Source: RHKX01 sp963823565 (GTDB taxonomy: Bacteria; Actinomycetota; Thermoleophilia; Solirubrobacterales; 70-9). From it: a DNA stretch of 64,000 nt. A program made the translations under genes and the position numbers. The notes below the pieces were generated by a model. The model saw only the letters and a program-made list of their open reading frames with translations, was not told the origin of the DNA and did no database searches. The DNA lies in NCBI GenBank assembly GCA_963823565.1, contig CAWGLR010000001.1, positions 1,193,309-1,257,308 of the forward strand, read 5' to 3'. Positions 11,104 to 22,592 of this stretch are shown here, one piece after another (position 1 is the stretch's first letter; each line of letters opens with the position of its first letter).

Positions 11104-11594
11104 CAGTAGCCGCCCTCGTCGTAGGCGAGCTCGAAGCGGAACTGGGTGTCGCCGATGCGGATCTCGTCGAGGTCGCCGAGCGGCGCCTCGCCCCGGAGCT
11201 CGCCGTCGTTGAGATAGGTGCCGTTGGTCGAGTCGAGGTCCTCGACGAAGTACGCGTTGCCGCGGCTGTGCACCCGGCAGTGGATGCCGGACGCGAACCG
11301 GTCCACGATCCGCACGTCCGCTTCCTCGGAGCGGCCGATCGTGAGGCCGCCGAAGAGGTCGATCCGGTCACCCGGCTCGAGCCCGCCCCCCTGCACCACG
11401 ACCAGCGCCGCGTCGGTCGCCGCGACCCGGCCGCCGGCGATCGCGTGCATGCCCGTCCCCTCCTCGGCCTGAGCGGGGAGGGCGTTGCGGCCGCGCAGGT
11501 CCTTCAGGGCGCTGCGGGCGATTACGAGCAGGAAGAGGTAGAGAACGCCGAGGAAGGCGAACTTCAGTGCGACCGCTGCGGGATCGGCATTCAC
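11103..11594 (-). CDS. fhaB: Membrane-anchored FHA-domain protein (FhaB type)
   Basis: 163 residues from a GTG at 11594 that overlaps the fhaA stop (GTGA). An N-terminal TM helix (ALKFAFLGVLYLFLLVI) is followed by a linker and a C-terminal FHA domain with GRSEEADVRI, the SGIHCRVH phosphothreonine-binding loop, and LDSTNGTYLN. FHA domains bind phosphothreonine peptides; in mycobacteria the orthologue FhaB/FipA bridges the kinases and the division/elongation machinery. GTG was preferred because the long frame upstream of it is antisense/shadow sequence without FHA-family content. Confidence 0.9.
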   Translation of the reverse strand: MNADPAAVALKFAFLGVLYLFLLVIARSALKDLRGRNALPAQAEEGTGMHAIAGGRVAATDAALVVVQGGGLEPGDRIDLFGGLTIGRSEEADVRIVDRFASGIHCRVHSRGNAYFVEDLDSTNGTYLNDGELRGEAPLGDLDEIRIGDTQFRFELAYDEGGY

Positions 11595-12370
11595 TGCTCG
11601 ATGTCGAAGGTGAACGAGACGGTCCCGAGCGAGACGTCGTCGCCGGGGGCGAGGCGGGACGTGTCGACCCGACGGCCGTTGACCTTGACTCCGTTCGTCG
11701 AGCCGAGATCGACGATCTGCCAGTCGCCTGACGAGTTGCGCCGCAGCTCGGCATGGCGGCGCGAGACGTTGGGGTCGTCGAAGACGCAGTCGGCCTCGCG
11801 CGAGCGGCCGAGGACGGCGGCCGGCCCGTCGAGTACGTAGCGGCGGTCGCGGAGGGAGACGATCGCGCGAGTCTGGATCAGCGGGGCGGCGGGGCGGCGG
11901 GAGCCGCGGGGCGCCTTCGTGTCCTTCTTCGAGGCTGGCGCCGTGTAGACCATCGTGTGGCCGGCGGCGCCCTGCTGGGCCTCCTCGCCCTGGCGGACCG
12001 GCGGCTTGACGAGGCGCGGCTGGATGCCGAACTCGCCGAGCCGCAGCCGCTCGTCGACCTCGATCGACACCTCGGGCCTGGTCAGCAGCGCGTAGTCCTG
12101 GCGCCGCGCGTGCTCGAGCAGGTAGGCGGAGAGCTCCTGGGAGAGCGAGCGCGTGTAGCCCTCGAGCCGCTCGGCGTCCTCGGGCGAGAGCCAGACGGTG
12201 TAGCTGTTGGGGGCGTAGGTCTGGGAGACGGACGCGGTCTTGTGCGAGTCCATCTCCTTGGCGAGCTTGCGCGCGATCTCGACCGGCTGCACCTGCGACG
12301 AGAAGGCACGGCTGAAGACCCCTTCGACGAGGCCCTCGATCCTCGCTTCGAGATTGCGTAGAACACTCAT
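11591..12370 (-). CDS. fhaA: FhaA-type protein: DUF3662 plus FHA domain
   Basis: 259 residues. The N-terminus (MSVLRNLEARIEGLVEGVFS, then PVEIARKLAKEMD) is the DUF3662 domain typical of FhaA. The linker contains the phosphorylatable TMVYTAP sequence. The C-terminal FHA domain shows VLGRSREADCVFDDPNVSRRHAEL and LGSTNGVKVNGRRV. In mycobacteria FhaA binds phosphorylated MviN and regulates lipid II flipping. It lies 60 bp downstream of a multi-TM kinase on the same strand and is coupled to fhaB. Confidence 0.93.
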   Translation of the reverse strand: MSVLRNLEARIEGLVEGVFSRAFSSQVQPVEIARKLAKEMDSHKTASVSQTYAPNSYTVWLSPEDAERLEGYTRSLSQELSAYLLEHARRQDYALLTRPEVSIEVDERLRLGEFGIQPRLVKPPVRQGEEAQQGAAGHTMVYTAPASKKDTKAPRGSRRPAAPLIQTRAIVSLRDRRYVLDGPAAVLGRSREADCVFDDPNVSRRHAELRRNSSGDWQIVDLGSTNGVKVNGRRVDTSRLAPGDDVSLGTVSFTFDIEQ

Positions 12371-12430
12371 GAGATCGGATCACCCATGCGCTGCCGGCCG
12401 CGCGACCGGGGAACCCCGGGAGGGGAAACT

Positions 12431-14128
12431 CTACGGCAACCCGCCGCGCGATCCGGCCCCGTGGAGGGCCGCGCGCACGTGCCGCGCCGCCTGCCTCGTG
12501 GCCCGGCTGCGCTCGTCGGGGATCGGCATCGTCGCCGGATTGCGCGGCGCCCGGGGCCCGGTGGCGACCGTCCCCTCCTCGCCGGAGGCGCCGATCAGGC
12601 GTGAGATCCCGCCGACGGCCGCCCCGCCAGGGAGCAGATGGGCGAACTCGGGACGCCCGTGTCGGTCCCAGATGGCCCAGGCGACGGCGATGGCGAGCGC
12701 GGGCGCGAGCACCGCCGAGGGAACCGCTCCCGACCCCGCCGCGGCGAGGGCCGAGGCGACCGCGGCCGCCCAGATCAGGCCGCCGATCGCGGCGCCGGCG
12801 GGACGCGTCGCGTCCAGGAGCAGGCCGAGGAGGACCGCGCCGCCGACCCAGATCAGCCCGATCGCGATCCCGGTCGGGCTGAGCAGCGGGCCGAGGACGT
12901 CCTCGAGCGCGATCGGCCCCGAGGACGACCAGCCGGACGCGTCGCCCTCGATCGGCACGCCGAGGGCGCGGCCGGCGACCGCCCCGGCGACGCCCGTCCA
13001 GGCCCAGCCGAGCGCGGCGAGGGCCGCGCGCGCCGTGGTCCGCTCGTGCCGGGCGGCGACGGCGAGGAACGCGGGGGCGGCGCCGATCGTCCCGAGGAGC
13101 GGAGCGAGCAGCGGCAGCGCCCACTCCCGCGGGCGGCTGAGCAGCAGCGCGGCGGGAGCGAGCAGCGCCGCCGCGACGATGGCCAGGCCCGGCAGGCCGG
13201 CGATCGACCCGGCCAGCGCGAGCGCCCCGGCGCCGAGCAGGATCGCGAAGGGACGCGCCGGGACCTCGGGCGGAAGCGTGGAGTGGGCGGCGGGCTCGGC
13301 GGGCTCCGGCACCGCCCGGTCGGGATGGAGCGCTCCGCGCAGCGCGAGCAGCGTCTCGCGCAGGTCCTCGAGCTCGGGCCGGAGCTCGGGGTCGGGGTCG
13401 AGGGCGGCGTCGATCGCCGCGCAGAGCTCGACGGGCAGCTCAGGGCGGTACTCGGCGAGGCCGGGCTGCTCCTCGCCGATCGCCCGCGCGGTCGCCGCCG
13501 GGGTCGACTGCCGGACGGGGTTGTCCCCCGCCCACAGCTCATAGAGCGTCAGCGCGAGCGAGTAGACGTCGGAGGGCGGACCCGCCTCCTCCCCCATCGC
13601 CTGCTCCGGCGACATGTAGGCGAGGGTGCCGAGAACCTGCCCGGTCGCGGTCAGCTTCGTGCCGTCGTCGAGCGACGCGATCCCGAAGTCGGCGATCTTC
13701 GCCCGCTCTCCCGACTCGCGCGAGAAGCGGCCGCCGCGGCGGCGGACGAGGACGTTGTCGGGCTTGATGTCGCGGTGGACGACGCCCGCGGCGTGGGCGT
13801 GGGCGAGCGCCGAGCAGAGCTCGGCGCCGATCTCGGCGACCTCGCGGTCGGAGATCGCGCCCTCGGCGGCGAGACGCCGCAGGTCGGGGCCCTCGACGAG
13901 CTCGGAGACGAGGTAGGCACAGTCGTTCTGGCGGCCGAGCTCGTACAGCGTGACGATTCCGGGGTGGTTGAGCCGGGCTGCGGCGTGCGCCTCGCGCAGC
14001 ACCCGGCCCGCCGCGTCGCCCTCCACCGCCTTGACCGCGACCCAGCGGCAGAGGCGCTCGTCCCACGCCCGGTGGACCGTCCCGTGCCCGCCGCCGCCGA
14101 TGCGCTCGCCGACGGTGAAACGACCCAT
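12431..14128 (-). CDS. Serine/threonine protein kinase with multi-spanning membrane C-terminus
   Basis: 565 residues from the ATG at 14128 (MGRFTVGERIGGGGHGTVHR); a longer form from 14215 would add 29 low-complexity residues. Kinase motifs are the Gly loop, VAVKAVEG, HRDIKPDN, KIADFGIAS and MSPEQAMG. After a short acidic linker the second half (from about residue 290) is hydrophobic Ala/Leu/Gly-rich sequence with about eight possible TM helices in place of an external sensor domain. It ends in a cytoplasmic tail with SGEEGTVATGP. It is 60 bp upstream of fhaA and probably the first gene of the kinase/FHA/cell-wall operon, which may make its product the operon's second kinase in the place of mycobacterial PknA. 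Confidence 0.88.
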   Translation of the reverse strand: MGRFTVGERIGGGGHGTVHRAWDERLCRWVAVKAVEGDAAGRVLREAHAAARLNHPGIVTLYELGRQNDCAYLVSELVEGPDLRRLAAEGAISDREVAEIGAELCSALAHAHAAGVVHRDIKPDNVLVRRRGGRFSRESGERAKIADFGIASLDDGTKLTATGQVLGTLAYMSPEQAMGEEAGPPSDVYSLALTLYELWAGDNPVRQSTPAATARAIGEEQPGLAEYRPELPVELCAAIDAALDPDPELRPELEDLRETLLALRGALHPDRAVPEPAEPAAHSTLPPEVPARPFAILLGAGALALAGSIAGLPGLAIVAAALLAPAALLLSRPREWALPLLAPLLGTIGAAPAFLAVAARHERTTARAALAALGWAWTGVAGAVAGRALGVPIEGDASGWSSSGPIALEDVLGPLLSPTGIAIGLIWVGGAVLLGLLLDATRPAGAAIGGLIWAAAVASALAAAGSGAVPSAVLAPALAIAVAWAIWDRHGRPEFAHLLPGGAAVGGISRLIGASGEEGTVATGPRAPRNPATMPIPDERSRATRQAARHVRAALHGAGSRGGLP

Positions 14129-14284
14129 GATCTGCTCGCCTTCGACCACGTCCGCCGATTCGCCGCGCCGCCGGCCGGTCCTGCCGGGCGCCGATTCGCG
14201 GGTGCCCGCCTTCACTCGGGCGCGTCACCGGTGAATCCGGCTTGTGCAGGGGTCATACTGGAGGCGGCGAAAGCCCCGCTAGCC

Positions 14285-15427
14285 GTGGACTTCTTCGACG
14301 ACGAAGACGACGAGACCCAGCCCCGACGGGGAGCGCCGCCCGTTGACGAGCCCGAGCCCGCCCTCGCGGGCGGCGGGGGCGGCGGCCATCATGGCCCGCA
14401 CCTCCCCCACGGCGGCCCGCCTGCGAACAGGCAGCAGGCGCGGGTGCGCCAGGTCGCGTTCCTGCTCGGCGCGGTCGTCGTCCTGATCCTCCTCGTCATC
14501 GCCTTCCGCGGTTGCATGAACGCCCGCAAGGACCGCTCGTTCGAGAACTACGTCAACGACCTGAGCTCGATCACCAACGACACCGCGCCGCTCAGCGACG
14601 GCTTCTTCGACCTCCTCTCCGGCAAGAACGCCGACCAGGCGGCTCAGGACATCGGCCTGCAGAACCAGGTCAACGGCGACGCCGGGGCGGCGCAGGGGCT
14701 GCTCGACCGTGCTCGCGGCCTTGACGCCCCCGACGAGCTCGGCTCCGCCCAGGCGCAGGTCGTCCTCTCCTACGAGCTCCGCCACGACGCGCTCGTCGGC
14801 ATCGCCTCCCAGCTCGGCGACGTCGCCGGCAACAACGGCGACAAGGCGATCAGCGCGATCTACACCCAGATGAAGGTCCTCTCCGCGAGCGACATCCTCT
14901 TCGCCCGGGCGCGCGACCAGATCGAGCAGGCGCTGGTCGACCAGGGCGTGACCATCGAGGAGGGCGTCCCCGAGAGCCAGTTCCTGCCGGACGACCCGAA
15001 CTACCTCGAGCCGAGCGTGACCGAGGCAGCCGTCACCGGCGCCGACGTCGGCGGGACGGCCAGCGACACCGCCTGCAAGGGCGACGGCGAGACGCACGGG
15101 CTCGGCCTCGTCGGCTCGACGCTCCTGCCCTCGGGAACGGCGCTCGTCGCCGGCGGCTCGGTCACTGCGCCGCAGGGCGACGACACGATCTCCGTCGACG
15201 TCCAGAACCAGGGCACCGTCGAGGAGAGCGGCATCGACGTCTCCGTGAGCGGCGACGTCAGCGGCTCGGAGACGATCGACACGCTCGGCTCCCAGGAGAC
15301 GGACACGGTCGAGATCCCGATCAAGTCGCCGCCGAGCGGCTCCGCCGAGATCACCGTCAAGGTCGCCACGGTCGGCTGCGAGCAGGTCGCCGACAACAAC
15401 GAGGCGACCTACACCGTCACGTTCTGA
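14285..15427 (+). CDS. Membrane-anchored protein with CARDB-like C-terminal domain
   Basis: 380 residues from a GTG at 14285 (VDFFDDEDDETQ). The cytoplasmic N-terminus is acidic, then Gly/His/Pro-rich. One TM helix (VAFLLGAVVVLILLVIAFRG, about residues 61-80) is followed by a helical region with QNQVNGDAGAAQGLLDRARG and a C-terminal Ig-like domain of the CARDB type (ISVDVQNQGTVEESGIDVSVSG). The external part probably recognises a cell-surface ligand; no enzymatic motif is visible. It is divergent from the kinase gene at 14128 and separated from it by about 156 bp that should hold both promoters. Confidence 0.75.
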   Translation: MDFFDDEDDETQPRRGAPPVDEPEPALAGGGGGGHHGPHLPHGGPPANRQQARVRQVAFLLGAVVVLILLVIAFRGCMNARKDRSFENYVNDLSSITNDTAPLSDGFFDLLSGKNADQAAQDIGLQNQVNGDAGAAQGLLDRARGLDAPDELGSAQAQVVLSYELRHDALVGIASQLGDVAGNNGDKAISAIYTQMKVLSASDILFARARDQIEQALVDQGVTIEEGVPESQFLPDDPNYLEPSVTEAAVTGADVGGTASDTACKGDGETHGLGLVGSTLLPSGTALVAGGSVTAPQGDDTISVDVQNQGTVEESGIDVSVSGDVSGSETIDTLGSQETDTVEIPIKSPPSGSAEITVKVATVGCEQVADNNEATYTVTF

Positions 15428-15432
15428 TCGCG

Positions 15433-15450
15433 GCGCGGCCGCGGCCGCGC
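15433..15450. terminator. GC palindrome between two genes
   Basis: GCGCGGCCGCGGCCGCGC is a perfect 18-bp palindrome 5 bp after the stop of the CARDB-like gene. It may terminate transcription or only pause it, because no T-run follows. TATCCT at 15461-15466 could be the -10 of the next gene, only 7 bp before its GTG. Confidence 0.4.
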
Positions 15451-15472
15451 ACTCGGCTTCTATCCTGATCGC

Positions 15473-16003
15473 GTGGACGGCCTCGACTCGACCGTTGGCT
15501 ACGTCGCGCTCGGCGCCGCGGCACTCGCCGCGATCGCGCTGCTGCTCTGCCTGACGATGGCGATGCGGCTGCGCCGCGTGCGCAGCGACCAGCGCCTGGT
15601 GCTCGGCGAGCGGCGCGAGGACCTCGTCGAGCACGCCGCCGCGCTCGCCCGCAGGGTGGACGAGCTCCAGGACGCGCTCGAGGCGGAGGGCGAGGCGGTC
15701 GCAGCGCGCCTGCGTGAGGCCGAGCGCCGGCTCGACGGCTCGGTCTCGAAGACCGCGGTCGTCCGCTACGACGCCTTCAACGAGACCAGCGGCCGCCAGT
15801 CGAGCACGGTCGCCCTGCTCGATGACCGCGACAACGGGGTCGTCATCAGCGCGATCCTCCAGCGCGAGCAGGCGCGCGTCTACGCCAAGCCGGTGATCGC
15901 CGGGCAGTCGGAGCTTCAGCTCTCGCCCGAGGAGACCGAGGCTATGCAGCGGGCCCGGAGTGGCTCGGGCGGCGAGCCCGAGGCCGAGCGGGACGCCGGG
16001 TGA
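15473..16003 (+). CDS. DUF4446 family protein
   Basis: 176 residues from a GTG at 15473. It has an N-terminal TM helix (YVALGAAALAAIALLLCLTM), a coiled-coil-like stretch rich in Glu/Arg/Leu, then the conserved DUF4446 core: VVRYDAFNETSGRQSSTVAL, DDRDNGVVISAI and ARVYAKPVI. The function is unknown; the family is common next to chromosome-partition or cell-wall genes in Firmicutes and actinobacteria. The stop overlaps the pheA GTG by 4 bp, so the two are translationally coupled. Confidence 0.88.
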   Translation: MDGLDSTVGYVALGAAALAAIALLLCLTMAMRLRRVRSDQRLVLGERREDLVEHAAALARRVDELQDALEAEGEAVAARLREAERRLDGSVSKTAVVRYDAFNETSGRQSSTVALLDDRDNGVVISAILQREQARVYAKPVIAGQSELQLSPEETEAMQRARSGSGGEPEAERDAG

Positions 16004-16860
16004 GGGTCTCCTACCTCGGCCCCGCCGGGACCTTCTCCGACGAGGCCCTGCGGGCCGCCGCACCCGCGGCGGGTCTCGAGGCCCTTCCGAGCCCGACGAT
16101 CCCCGCCGCGATCGAGGCGCTCGAAGAGGGGCGCGTCGATCGCGCCTTCGTGCCGATCGAGAACTCGATCGAGGGCACGGTGCGGCCGACGCTCGACGCG
16201 CTCGCCTTCGGCGCCGAGGGGGTCGCGATCGTCGGCGAGTTCGACCACTCGGTCCGCGCCGCGCTGATCGCGCGGCGCCCGCTGGACCTCGGCGAGATCG
16301 AGGTGGTCGTCTCCCACCCGCAGCCACTCGCCCAGTGCGCGCGGTTCCTCCGCGAGCGTCTTCCCGGCGCCGAGCTGCGCGCGGTCAGCTCGACGTCGGA
16401 GGGCGTCCGCGTCGTCGCGGCGAACGATGCGCCCTGGGCGGCGCTCGGCTCCGCCGCGGCGGCCGAGGCCTACGACTGCGTGGTGATCGGCGCCGACGTC
16501 GCCGACGAGGAGGAGAACGTCACCCGCTTCGCCTGGCTCGCTCCGGCCGGCGCGCCGCTCCCGCCCGAGGACCCTGACGCGAGCTGGCGCACGACGCTGG
16601 TCTTCTGGGAGCTCGGCGACGATCGCCCCGGGGCGCTGACCGAGGCCCTGGCCGAGCTCTCGAACCGCGGGATCAACATGACCAGGATCGAGTCGCGGCC
16701 GCGCGGCGCCGGCCTCGGGCGCTACCTGTTCTTCATCGACGTCGACGGGCGCGCCGACCGCGGCGTGGTCGCCGAGGGCATCGAAGCGCTGCGGGGGCAG
16801 GCCGAGACCGTGCGCGTCCTCGGCAGCTACCAGGTGGGCGGCCCGCCGCCGCTCGATTAG
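16000..16860 (+). CDS. pheA: Prephenate dehydratase
   Basis: 286 residues. PheA converts prephenate to phenylpyruvate in phenylalanine synthesis. The N-terminal periplasmic-binding-like catalytic domain begins VSYLGPAGTFSDEAL and has FVPIENSIEGTV and, later, DEEENVTRFAWL (the conserved N.TRF motif). The C-terminal ACT domain contains the allosteric Phe-binding motifs (DRPGALTEAL, then NMTRIESRPRG). Start is GTG at 16000 in a GTGA overlap with the DUF4446 gene. Stand-alone length, with no chorismate mutase domain. Confidence 0.94.
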   Translation: MRVSYLGPAGTFSDEALRAAAPAAGLEALPSPTIPAAIEALEEGRVDRAFVPIENSIEGTVRPTLDALAFGAEGVAIVGEFDHSVRAALIARRPLDLGEIEVVVSHPQPLAQCARFLRERLPGAELRAVSSTSEGVRVVAANDAPWAALGSAAAAEAYDCVVIGADVADEEENVTRFAWLAPAGAPLPPEDPDASWRTTLVFWELGDDRPGALTEALAELSNRGINMTRIESRPRGAGLGRYLFFIDVDGRADRGVVAEGIEALRGQAETVRVLGSYQVGGPPPLD

Positions 16861-16892
16861 CGCTCACCGCCGAAAGGGGCTGGTACCCGCCT

Positions 16893-17543
16893 ATGGCGGC
16901 GGGGACGGTGGCTAGAATCGCGCCTCAGATGGACGCGGTTGCCGCACCGGGCCGGGAGGCCTTGGGACGGGTGGGCCCGGTGGCAGGCGGGTCGCCGAGC
17001 GCGGCCGTGCGCCCGGCGGCCATCGGTTCGCGCGTCCTCGTGCTGAACGCCAGCTACGAGCCGATCCACGTCTGCACCGTCCGCCGCGCCACCGTGCTCC
17101 TGCTGAAGGCGAAGGCCGAGCTCCTCGAGCACGGCGATCGCGCCGTCCGCTCCGAGCACCTGCGGCTCGACCGCCCGGTCGTGATCCGCCTGGTCAGCTA
17201 CGTCCGCATCCCCCGCGACGTCCATCGCCGGAAGATCACCCGCAAGGCGGTGCTTGCCCGTGACTCCTGGACGTGCCAGTACTGCGGCTCCGAGCGCACC
17301 GGCCTGACCGTCGACCACGTGATCCCGCGCAGCCGCGGTGGCGAGTCGGTCTGGGAGAACATCGTCGCCTCCTGCGCCCCGTGCAACCGGCGCAAGGGCA
17401 ACCGGCTGCCGCGCGAGATCCAGATGCACCCGAAGACGACCCCCCGGCCCCCGGGCCCCAACGTATTCATCCGCGTCGCCGCGCCGCGGATCCCGGACAT
17501 CTGGGAGCGGTACCTGGAGCCGGCGGCCGCGAGAGCCGCCTGA
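16893..17543 (+). CDS. HNH endonuclease
   Basis: Up to 216 residues. Core family sequence starts at RVLVLNASYEPIHVCTVRRA, and the nuclease motif is complete: CQYCGSERTG, TVDHVIPRSRGG, then W..IVASCAPCNRRKG, i.e. a Cys4 zinc-binding HNH fold. This subfamily of about 170-220 residues is widespread in actinobacteria as a chromosomal gene of uncertain role. Two starts are possible, ATG 16893 and ATG 16929. TAGAAT at 16912-16917 resembles a -10 box and would favour a nearly leaderless transcript from 16929. A strong hairpin terminator follows. Confidence 0.88.
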   Translation: MAAGTVARIAPQMDAVAAPGREALGRVGPVAGGSPSAAVRPAAIGSRVLVLNASYEPIHVCTVRRATVLLLKAKAELLEHGDRAVRSEHLRLDRPVVIRLVSYVRIPRDVHRRKITRKAVLARDSWTCQYCGSERTGLTVDHVIPRSRGGESVWENIVASCAPCNRRKGNRLPREIQMHPKTTPRPPGPNVFIRVAAPRIPDIWERYLEPAAARAA

Positions 17544-17548
17544 GCGCG

Positions 17549-17580
17549 CGAAGGGCCGCCCCTTGCGGAGCGGCCCTTCG
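17549..17580 (+). terminator. Hairpin terminator after HNH gene
   Basis: An 11-bp perfect stem (CGAAGGGCCGC with GCGGCCCTTCG) and a 10-nt loop start 5 bp after the stop codon. There is no U-tract, as is common in high-GC actinobacteria. Confidence 0.7.
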
Positions 17581-17694
17581 ACTAGGTGCGGTTCGTCTGA
17601 CAAGGAGGCGATGCACTTGATCAGGCGGGACGTCTCCCGATCTCGCTTCCCTGCCGGTGCCCGGGGTGGATTCGCCGGGCGGCCCGCGTGCCGC

Positions 17695-17739
17695 CTAGCG
17701 GCCCGTCACCTCCAGCGTCCCGAAAAACATGTCACTCAA
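17695..17739 (-). CDS. Possible 14-residue peptide with extended Shine-Dalgarno
   Basis: A TTG at 17737-17739 opens MSDMFFGTLEVTGR and stops with TAG at 17695-17697. An internal ATG is the fourth codon. The reason for reporting so short a frame is the ribosome-binding site upstream, which is complementary to almost the whole 3' end of 16S rRNA at ideal spacing (9 nt from GGAGG). It begins 72 nt after the stop of the methyltransferase gene on the same strand and could be its distal cistron. No homologue is recognised. It could be a functional peptide, a regulatory ORF, or a chance frame. Confidence 0.4.
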   Translation of the reverse strand: MSDMFFGTLEVTGR

Positions 17740-17743
17740 CTAG

Positions 17744-17759
17744 GACCACCTCCTTTCTC
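17744..17759 (-). promoter_or_regulatory. Near-complete anti-16S Shine-Dalgarno
   Basis: On the minus strand the sequence reads AGAAAGGAGGTGGTCC, differing in one position from the exact complement of a bacterial 16S 3' terminus (AGAAAGGAGGTGATCC). Such long pairing is rare; ordinary genes here have 4-6 bp. Confidence 0.65.
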
Positions 17760-17811
17760 TGGTGATCCGGATTCAAGCAAACGGTCAGGTCGGGGTCGAC
17801 GGCCTCCCCGA

Positions 17812-18696
17812 TCAGCCCGGGTTGACGGCGCTGACGATCCAGACGGCGGCTCGCCCGACGATGGACCCGTCCGGCCGCTCCCACTGACGGAAGTAGTCCG
17901 CCAGCGCCTCCTCGATCTCCGGGCGGCGGCTCTCGCCGTGGTCGCCGTTGAGGCGGATCAGCTCCGCGCCCGGGCCGATCGCGGTGAGCGCATCGACCGC
18001 TTCGTCGAGGTCCTTGCCCATGTAGTAGTCGAAGTCGAAGGGCTCGAGCTCGACGTCCGTGAACCCGGCGGCAGCGAGGATCCCGCTGGTCGTCTCGGGG
18101 TTGCCGAGCGAGAACGGTCCAGGGCCGCAGGTATCGGCGTCGTACTCCTCGGGGCGCGAGAGGAAGCCCTGCACGACCTCCTCGGTCTCCGCCCAGAAGG
18201 GGCTCTCCGACTTGCGCCGCCAGCAGACCTTGTGGAGGGCGCCGCCGGGCTTGAGGGCGCCGCGAATCGCGCGCATCGCCGGCACCGGCAGGGCGAAGAA
18301 CTGCGTGCCCATCCGCGAGAAGGCGTAGTCGAAGGTCGGGTCCCACCGCGCGGTCTGCACGTCGGCGACCTCGAACTCGACGTTCGGCACCCCTGCCTCG
18401 CGTGCCTCACTCCGGGCGTCCTCGACGAAACGCGGGGAGGAGTCGTTTCCGAGAACGAACCCGCCCGGTCCGACCAGCTCGGCAAGCCACTGCGTCGTCT
18501 CCCCGAAGCCGCAGCCGATGTCGATGCACCGCCCACCCTCCGGCGGCGGATGCCGCTCGAAGAGCGCTCCGGTCACCTCGTCGAGCGCTCCGACGAAGAC
18601 CTTGCGGTTCAGCTTCCAGCGCTCGTACAGGACGGTGTCCCAGGCGCGAACCGCCTCCTCATTGCCCCCCGCCACCGCACCGGCGTATTGAGCCAT
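17812..18696 (-). CDS. Class I SAM-dependent methyltransferase
   Basis: 294 residues from the ATG at 18696 (MAQYAGAVAGG). Rossmann-fold SAM-binding motif I is CIDIGCGFGETTQWLAE, with the acidic residue of motif II in VLGNDSSPRFVEDAR. Motif post-II reads FEVADVQTARW, and DYAFSRMGTQFF with IRGALKPGGALH follows (motifs IV and V). It resembles ubiE/type 11 methyltransferases that act on small molecules; the substrate cannot be told from sequence. Upstream in-frame codons to 18732 are possible but lack family similarity. Confidence 0.85.
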   Translation of the reverse strand: MAQYAGAVAGGNEEAVRAWDTVLYERWKLNRKVFVGALDEVTGALFERHPPPEGGRCIDIGCGFGETTQWLAELVGPGGFVLGNDSSPRFVEDARSEAREAGVPNVEFEVADVQTARWDPTFDYAFSRMGTQFFALPVPAMRAIRGALKPGGALHKVCWRRKSESPFWAETEEVVQGFLSRPEEYDADTCGPGPFSLGNPETTSGILAAAGFTDVELEPFDFDYYMGKDLDEAVDALTAIGPGAELIRLNGDHGESRRPEIEEALADYFRQWERPDGSIVGRAAVWIVSAVNPG

Positions 18697-18758
18697 GGGC
18701 GCGAACGTACCAACGGCGCCCCGGTACGGCAAGACGGCGTGCCGAACGAGGGCGCTGC

Positions 18759-22577
<3,819 letters not shown>

Positions 22578-22592
22578 GGGTTCGTCTACCTC

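Noticed and set aside
12638..15427. Very long plus-strand open frame (over 900 codons) antisense to the kinase and running into the CARDB-like gene
   Set aside because: Only its 3' end from 14285 has protein-like content; the rest is Arg/Gly/Asp-rich shadow of the minus-strand kinase.
17742..17760. Plus-strand resemblance to the 3' end of 16S rRNA (ACCACCTCCTTTCT)
   Set aside because: Only about 16 bases match and no other rRNA sequence is nearby; better read as an SD on the minus strand.
17611..17800. Plus-strand ORF after AAGGAGG at 17602
   Set aside because: Spacing to ATG is only 2 nt, and the frame has no stop until it runs antisense through the methyltransferase gene.
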